DNA of 64,000 nt from Acanthosepion esculentum (Eukaryota > Mollusca > Cephalopoda > Sepiida > Sepiidae): the NCBI GenBank assembly GCA_964036315.1, contig OZ038500.1, forward strand, positions 61,101,446 to 61,165,445, in the 5' to 3' direction. The position numbers and the translations under genes were made by a program. Under the pieces are notes generated by a model that did not search any database, was not told where the DNA came from, and worked only from the letters and a program-made list of their open reading frames with translations. Below are positions 59,246 to 64,000 of this stretch, piece by piece (within the stretch, counting starts at the first letter, position 1; each line of letters begins with the position of its first letter).

Positions 59246-60265
59246 AGACGGTCGTCGGCCGGATCCAGAAAGAGCCAATGCAATCAGAAACATGCCAGCC
59301 CCAGTTAACGTTCAATCGTTACAAAGCTTCCTCGGCCTTGCTAACTTCTACCAAGGTTTCATTAAGAACATGCAGAATTTGAGAGGACCTCTCAACGAAC
59401 TTTTAAAAAAGGATAAAGCATGGGTATGGACCCCTGAATGCCAAGACGCATTCGAGAAGATCAAGAAAACACTTACTTCGGATCTTTCTCTCACCCACTA
59501 CGACCCTAATCTCGACATCATAGTCGCAAGTGATGCAAGCCCATACGGCATCGGTGCTTGCATTCTCCACAAACTGCCAGATGGTTCGCGAAAAGCCATA
59601 GCACACGCATCTAGATCTTTACTACCATCAGAGAAACAATATTCCCAAATAGAGAAAGAGGATCTAGGGATAATATTCGCCGTCACTAAGTTCCATAGAT
59701 ACCTACATGGAAGACGGTTCATACTGCAAACGGACCATAAACCTCTAATAACAATTTTTGGTTTCAAGAAAGGCCTACCAGTCTATACGGCGAATAGATT
59801 ACTTCGTTGGGGAACGATTCTTTTGAATTACAATTTTAAGATCGAGTTCCTAAAATCTAAAAGTATTTGTCATGCGGACAGTTTATCGCGACTCATTCCT
59901 AAAAATACGGAAGTTTTTGAAGATTCCATCATTGCGACACTGTGGACGAATTATGAAATCAAAAATATGATTGCGAATACACTTAGAGAACTCCCAGTTA
60001 CTTTGGCCGACAGAAAAAGGGAGTCTCGAGAGGATGAATTCATCCAAAGTATCAAAAACAAAATTCACAAGAAAGACCTAAATGTGCCTGAAGTTTTCTC
60101 CCTCTGTGAGGATGTTCTATTGTATAATGACCGAGTAGTGATTCCAGATAGCCTACAACGAAAAATCCTTAAGGATTGTCACATGGGACATCCGGGGAAA
60201 AGCCGTACGAAAAGGCTCATGCGCTGCTACGTATATTGGCCAAATATGGACAAAGACATAGCAGA
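59196..60265 (+). pseudogene. gypsy RT end, RNase H and integrase start
   Basis: Begins with the RT thumb (IIYLGHIINRDGRRPDPE, SFLGLANFYQGFIKN). RNase H keeps its acidic residues: DASPYGIGACI, QIEKEDLGI, QTDHKPL and CHADSLSRL. The integrase zinc-binding region begins (CHMGHPGKSRTKRLM, YWPNMDKDI) but its cysteine pair and the DDE core are missing. The final codons after about 60265 are foreign. The longest intact frame of the element, about 350 codons. Confidence 0.92.
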
Positions 60266-60880
60266 CATAGGCTATGGGCCCAAAGGTCAAAATCACTCTA
60301 GATTTTTGATTCTGTGACCTACGTTTGGGGTGGAAGTAAAAAAGGTGGCAAATGAATGGCAAAAGATTCCTGATCATCATACTTTTTTTCCCAAGCATAA
60401 ATGTTGCGCATGAGGGAGAATGGCAGCCATATTTAAAGATGGCCGACAATCATTCAATTAAAATATGAGGATTTACTTAAACCCTCATAACACCCAAACC
60501 AGGGAACATAGAATCATGTATTTTACCACATTTTATTCCACATTAAATTCTGCTTCATATAATATATAGATATTGAACTGCATATCCATGGTATTTTTAA
60601 AATTTGAGAATATTTGTTAAAAAAAAAGCTTTTTTTCAGACATTTTTTAAATACCGCTTCAATAGTTTTTATGTATAGCTTAAAAATACATTTCTTTGTT
60701 AAATTTTGATATTCCTCCCATAGAGGCACTAATATTCTACCAATATCACTAGTCACATAAATTTATTATTATATTTTTATAGCTAGAGACATCATTTTAA
60801 CCTGAGATGTATTTGCGATTTTGTGTAATTTCAAAGGTGGTTCCTTCACAGCAAAATGGTATAGATAACAATTGACAAAT
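60266..60880. other. Spacer between gypsy and the minus-strand gene
   Basis: Starts at the gypsy break (GGGCCCAAAGGTCAAAATCA). AT-rich, no coding signature. Confidence 0.5.
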
Positions 60881-60882
60881 TT

Positions 60883-60888
60883 TTTATT
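60883..60888 (-). terminator. Polyadenylation signal AATAAA
   Basis: AATAAA on the minus strand, about 14 nt beyond the stop codon of the last exon. The close spacing suggests a very short 3' UTR. Confidence 0.6.
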
Positions 60889-60901
60889 CAAAAGTAACTG
60901 A

Positions 60902-61227
60902 TTATGCAACTTCATTAATATCAGTGTCATCATCAGTATCATCATCATCATCTACAGCATTGTGTCCAGTAATTTGACAGCAAGTATCTCTAATACACTT
61001 GCACAGATCTGTGCATGGTACTTTGTTTTGCAGACATGTGCAAATGTTTGCATCAGTACACTGGCTTTTTTTACACTTAGCAGAGCAGTGTATTAAATCC
61101 ATTAAACTCTCTGGAGCAGGAGGAAGATTCATCCAATGGATTATTAGCTCTCCATTTTCCATCTTCCATCCATGATGATCAGGGGATGGTATTTCTGGAT
61201 TTGCATGGAGGCTCCTTTTATAGACAC
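60902..61227 (-). CDS. Last exon: cysteine-rich (CXC-like) C-terminus
   Basis: Begins right after a good splice acceptor (TGATTTTTGCAG, ending 61228). In phase with the upstream exon it starts VYKRSLHANPEIPSPDHHGW, then a run of regularly spaced cysteines (CSAKCKKSQC, CTCLQNKVPCTDLCKC, CCQ) reminiscent of the tesmin/TSO1 CXC zinc-binding motif, and an acidic Asp/Thr tail ending DINEVA. A DNA- or metal-binding role is inferred only from the cysteines. Confidence 0.75.
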
Positions 61228-61498
61228 CTGCAAAAATCAAAGAAAATAAACTCTTGAATAATCTTCATGAGATCCAATCTAATTATTAAAATGTCTATTT
61301 TAATTCTGAGGCATAAAATGTTTTATTTTGATCAACAACTATTTTTGTACTGCTGGTTTATTACTGATGTTTATATTAAATTTATATTTATGATCAAACC
61401 AAACATTTTATCTTTTCTAATAAGGAATTAAACATAAAATTGTATATCTTTAATGTTGGAAATCTTGTAGCAAATTTATTATTATTCATAAAACCTAC
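61228..61498 (-). other. Intron, GT-AG, 271 bp
   Basis: Donor CAAGCAG|GTAGGT (intron from 61498), acceptor TTTTTGCAG|GTGTC (to 61228), with a pyrimidine-rich stretch before it. Splicing joins ANYQA to VYKRSL through a phase-1 glycine codon. The intron is AT-rich with stops in all frames. Confidence 0.75.
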
Positions 61499-62060
61499 CT
61501 GCTTGATAATTAGCTCGCTTGATATGTTCACTTAGGGCATCTTGATTTGGAGGCATTGTAATTTCCAATTTTCTTTGGAATCTGAACATGTTGTACCTGG
61601 CTTCATTGACACTTGTGGTGTTTTGTTGCCCATACAACCTGCAAACAAACATCTCCAATGATTTTGCTGTGTCTGGTTTCACATCAAATTGTTCACCAAG
61701 ATCTCTGAATGTGTAACAAAAATCCTTCTCTTTCAGTAATAAGTCAAGGGCTTTCTTTTTTCCCTTCCCATAGAAGGAGCTCACATTATCGCAACCAGTA
61801 AAGCAATGTAGACCAATCAATGCTTGGCTAATGCAATCTCCAATGCTGTCTTTTATGATCCTCATATCTATGCCTCTCAAATTTGTTCCTCTCCCTGTAT
61901 GGAAGTATAAATGTGCTGGAATAAGATCTTGCAGAGCAACTCCAATTACAAACACATCAGTATCAGGACTCATGATGATAACATTGGTACTAGTGGTGGC
62001 TGCAAAAGAGGCATGCAAATAGATTCGAGTATCTGCTTCTTCTTGTGAGGTAGTCTTGAC
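61499..62060 (-). CDS. PIN/XPG-like segment of an unknown protein
   Basis: Frame reading EEADTRIYLHASFA, TNVIIMSPDTDVFVIGVAL, LIGLHCFTGCDNVSSFYGKG and ending at the splice donor after NYQA. The pattern of acidic residues (EEADTR, SPDTDV, FTGCD) looks like the active-site layout of FEN1/XPG-type PIN nucleases; this is resemblance only. The frame differs from the preceding segment, so a one-base shift lies near 62040-62060. Confidence 0.7.
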
Positions 62061-62455
62061 TCTTCTTCTCTGATGATCATATCACTTGCCTCCTTTCCAG
62101 GTGAGAATGAATGGCATTTCCTGTTGTGTGCCAAGAACACCTTCACTCCTCTCAGCACTGGTGTTGAAACTTTGGACCATGTTTCATCCAGGAATTCTAT
62201 TAAAGATTTCTTGTTCTCTCCATTCAAAAGAAACTTCTTCCACTGTTGAGGAAGAAACTGACCATGGATTCTTATCTGGGAGCCACTAGCTGCTCTTTTG
62301 GCCCTCTCAATATTTTTAATCGAGATCTGCCAGTATGTATCAGTCACAAAGTGAATTTCTTTTGAATTATTTGACTTCGCTATGTTCACTAATCTTTTCA
62401 AGATAACAAAAGCAAGATTAAAAATGTTCTCTCGCCTGGTAGCTTGATTATGTTT
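62050..62455 (-). CDS. Middle segment of the unknown protein
   Basis: Open frame entering at about 62450 with NQATRRENIFNLAFVILKRL, then HFVTDTYWQISIKNIERAKR and a Trp-containing LPQQWKKFLLNGENKKSLIE stretch. No domain I can name. Upstream and downstream parts are in other frames. Confidence 0.65.
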
Positions 62456-63252
62456 AGCTGCTGAATAAAAGACATACCATCCACTATATATATGCCACCT
62501 TCTATGGGGTTATCAACCAAAGGATTTTCTGCATAACCCTCTAGAGCATGAAGCAAGTTTGTCTTAGTCTTAACCAGAGATCCTTGTGAATTTGCAAGTG
62601 GCAATGGGCCTAAAGAATAGGATAGTAACTCTTGCGGATTGATGTTTCTGATCCTACCTATCACAACTAATCTTGCTAGAAGATTTCTGTCTGCTTTCAA
62701 AGTGATATCTTTTCCATGGACATGATGTTTTAATTTTTTAGACATACTGGTGAATGTTTTCAAATTCATTTTCTTCATGTTGGCAAAAAACTCGACTTTT
62801 CTTGTTTGTAGACGCTGCTCACAGAAATTTTTAAGTTCTGATTCACCCCTTGCATTGGCAAATTGCAGATCATTTTGAATATCTTGTGTCGCAACTACTC
62901 CTGATGCAATATGAATCAACTCATCTGGTTCATACTCAAATGGATTAAGCATACATTTGATTGTATCAGTGATCTTCTCAACAGCAGCCTTATCATGTTT
63001 CATACGACTGTGCAAGAGATCTGATCGAGTTTCACTTTGCTCTCCTTTGCCAGCCATGGTCTCGCATTCACGTGTAATTGACCCTCTTGCATGGTGAGAC
63101 CATATCCATCTGTTGACTGATCCTTTGCTAGTGCTGAAACCTGTAAACCCTCCTTTTGTTTTAGAGTCTCTATTAGCAGTTTGCTCGATGGTTTGGTCAC
63201 AAGGAATTTTTGCAAAAGCATTTGAGCTTCTTTGAACAGCAAAATCACCTTC
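62440..63252 (-). CDS. Large N-proximal segment of the unknown protein
   Basis: The same frame is open from 63252 (EGDFAVQRSSNAFAK) through CDQTIEQTANRDSKTKGG, SVNRWIWSHHARGS and the internal Met at 63057, to GMSFIQQLN near 62450. The stretch 'CDQTIEQ...RDSKTKGG' has a conserved, non-repetitive look, arguing for a real coding past. An alternative start at 63057 would give 219 residues, but the frame is clearly longer upstream. Confidence 0.7.
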
Positions 63253-63622
63253 TTTCTATGCATTGTTGATATACTGCTGGATGAGTAGTAGAAAGATTAG
63301 ACGTCTCCAACCAGTATACGGGAAGATATCTACTGTAGTTGATATGGTCATATGCAAACACCAATGGTAGCATCTGTCTCACACTTGCCAAGTGAAGTTC
63401 CCAGTCTGACTCCCGAATACCTCTAAGAAAAAGTAGAAGAATCTCTACCATATCAATATAAGAACTCCAGAATGCAAAAGTTTTCTTTTTGTTGCCAACT
63501 TGTATAAACTCTTGATAGGAGGACAGAAAACTTTGAAAATGTTCTCCCTTGAGCAGTTCTTGATACTGAGGTCCTGGGAATGATTGCAACAAGGATGTCA
63601 TTATTTGATAAATCCAGAACAT
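63245..63622 (-). CDS. First visible segment of the unknown protein
   Basis: Frame with FAFWSSYIDMVEILLLFLRG, DWELHLASVRQMLPLVFAYD and HINYSRYLPVYWLETSNLS, running to QQCIERR and a stop. The next frame takes over at 63252, so another one-base shift lies near 63250. The frame is open upstream of the Met at 63622; TTTACAG near 63675 could be a splice acceptor, so this may not be the true start. Confidence 0.65.
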   Translation of the reverse strand: MFWIYQIMTSLLQSFPGPQYQELLKGEHFQSFLSSYQEFIQVGNKKKTFAFWSSYIDMVEILLLFLRGIRESDWELHLASVRQMLPLVFAYDHINYSRYLPVYWLETSNLSTTHPAVYQQCIERR

Positions 63623-63639
63623 TTCGTTAAAACTTGTAA

Positions 63640-63896
63640 TTATTTTGTAGGGACATCCAAATGTTACTGTAAAGCTGATTTATTATTTGTAACAAGATTA
63701 AAATCTTGTCAAATTCAATAATTTGGGGTGTTTAATTGTTAACAACAATAAAACATATAAAAGGAAAAATATTTTTCAATTTTTGTTTTTTGAGGTACAA
63801 AAAATCTTTTGTTTTTGTCAAAGATTTTAAAATAAATTGATTATGCTATTTTTAGTAGTACAGTTAAAAATTGAGTTAATAAAAAAGCACGAGAAA
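63640..63896. other. AT-rich spacer upstream of the gene-like locus
   Basis: No promoter element recognised; may hold an intron or upstream exon not visible here. Confidence 0.4.
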
Positions 63897-63963
63897 AATT
63901 ACGGCATATGTAAACAAACCAACTTTAAAATTTAAAGTTGGTTTGTTTACATATGCCGTAATT
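63897..63963. repeat. Perfect 67-bp palindrome
   Basis: Two 33-bp arms (AATTACGGCATATGTAAACA... on each strand) around a single A at 63930. Confidence 0.95.
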
Positions 63964-63979
63964 ATAACCAGCAATAGAC

Positions 63980-64000
63980 AAGATTTAAAGTTTAAATCTT
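63980..64000. repeat. Second small palindrome at the window edge
   Basis: AAGATTTAAA and its complement around one G at 63990; may continue beyond the window. Confidence 0.85.

Larger units (their letters stand above)
56120..60265 (+). mobile_element. Ty3/gypsy LTR retrotransposon, broken and 3'-truncated
   Basis: Domains in the usual gypsy order: gag, zinc knuckles, protease, reverse transcriptase, RNase H, start of integrase. No 3' LTR is present and no 5' LTR can be proved; TCAGTGGCGACAGAGGA at 56264 and 56323, a direct repeat, may mark the start of the internal region. At least five frame breaks plus an in-frame stop separate the parts. The element ends abruptly near 60265 at unrelated sequence. 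Long dead. Confidence 0.9.
60902..63622 (-). pseudogene. Spliced, frameshifted gene of unknown function (whole locus)
   Basis: Five collinear minus-strand segments make one protein-like unit: an N-proximal DWELHL/DHINYSRYLP region, CDQTIEQ region, middle region, PIN/XPG-like region, one GT-AG intron, and a cysteine-rich C-terminus with an AATAAA after it. Similar multi-domain proteins of unknown function are, from memory, common and multicopy in cnidarian, echinoderm and mollusc genomes; I could not check this. Three one-base shifts (near 63250, 62450 and 62050) mean it is a pseudogene, a decaying element-borne gene, or sequencing error. I saw no terminal inverted repeats that would prove an element. 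Confidence 0.65.

Overview
The window looks like gene-poor, repeat-saturated animal nuclear DNA, most likely from a mollusc and probably a cephalopod. That assignment is my inference from AT-rich background, very long (TA)n and (TG)n tracts, and the mix of LINE, Penelope, mariner and 5S-headed SINE relics; nothing seen fixes the species. There is no bacterial or phage content and no CRISPR array. The many short open frames in the satellites and microsatellites are by-products of repetition.

Layout. 1-5006 is a 49-bp satellite (about 102 units) with higher-order duplications. 5007-11980 is a graveyard of 5S-headed SINEs, LINE ends and two pogo-like palindromic MITEs. 11981-21089 is an 88-bp satellite (about 103 units) organised as 264-bp trimers with 1,408-bp and about 3,079-bp superrepeats. 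21090-31890 holds DNA-transposon relics, SINEs, LINE C-terminal pieces and several hammerhead ribozyme motifs. 31894-38609 is one large inverted duplication: arms of about 3.16 kb around a spacer of about 0.39 kb, each arm carrying the same SINE, Penelope 3' end and foldback element. 38610-56110 is again mixed relics: mariner, Tc1, two 80-bp MADE1-like MITEs, RTE-type LINE pieces and tRNA-derived repeats. 56120-60265 is a broken Ty3/gypsy retrotransposon lacking most of integrase and both recognisable LTRs. 60883-63622, minus strand, is the only gene-like locus: a spliced, frameshifted coding unit with a PIN/XPG-like segment and a C-terminal cysteine-rich (CXC-like) exon. I do not know its function.

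The most interesting theme is self-cleaving RNA. A short repeat joins a tRNA-like Pol III promoter, a hammerhead ribozyme 21-31 nt downstream of the B box, and an adjoining (TA)n tract. It occurs at three loci: 24628-24834 (ribozyme complete), 41703-41850 (core complete) and 50438-50590 (decayed). This resembles the Schistosoma Sm-alpha elements. Separate hammerhead motifs near 23876, 52460 and, decayed, in the big palindrome fit those known from Penelope-like elements, whose coding relics are also present. A second theme is a foldback element that sits repeatedly in (TA)n tracts.
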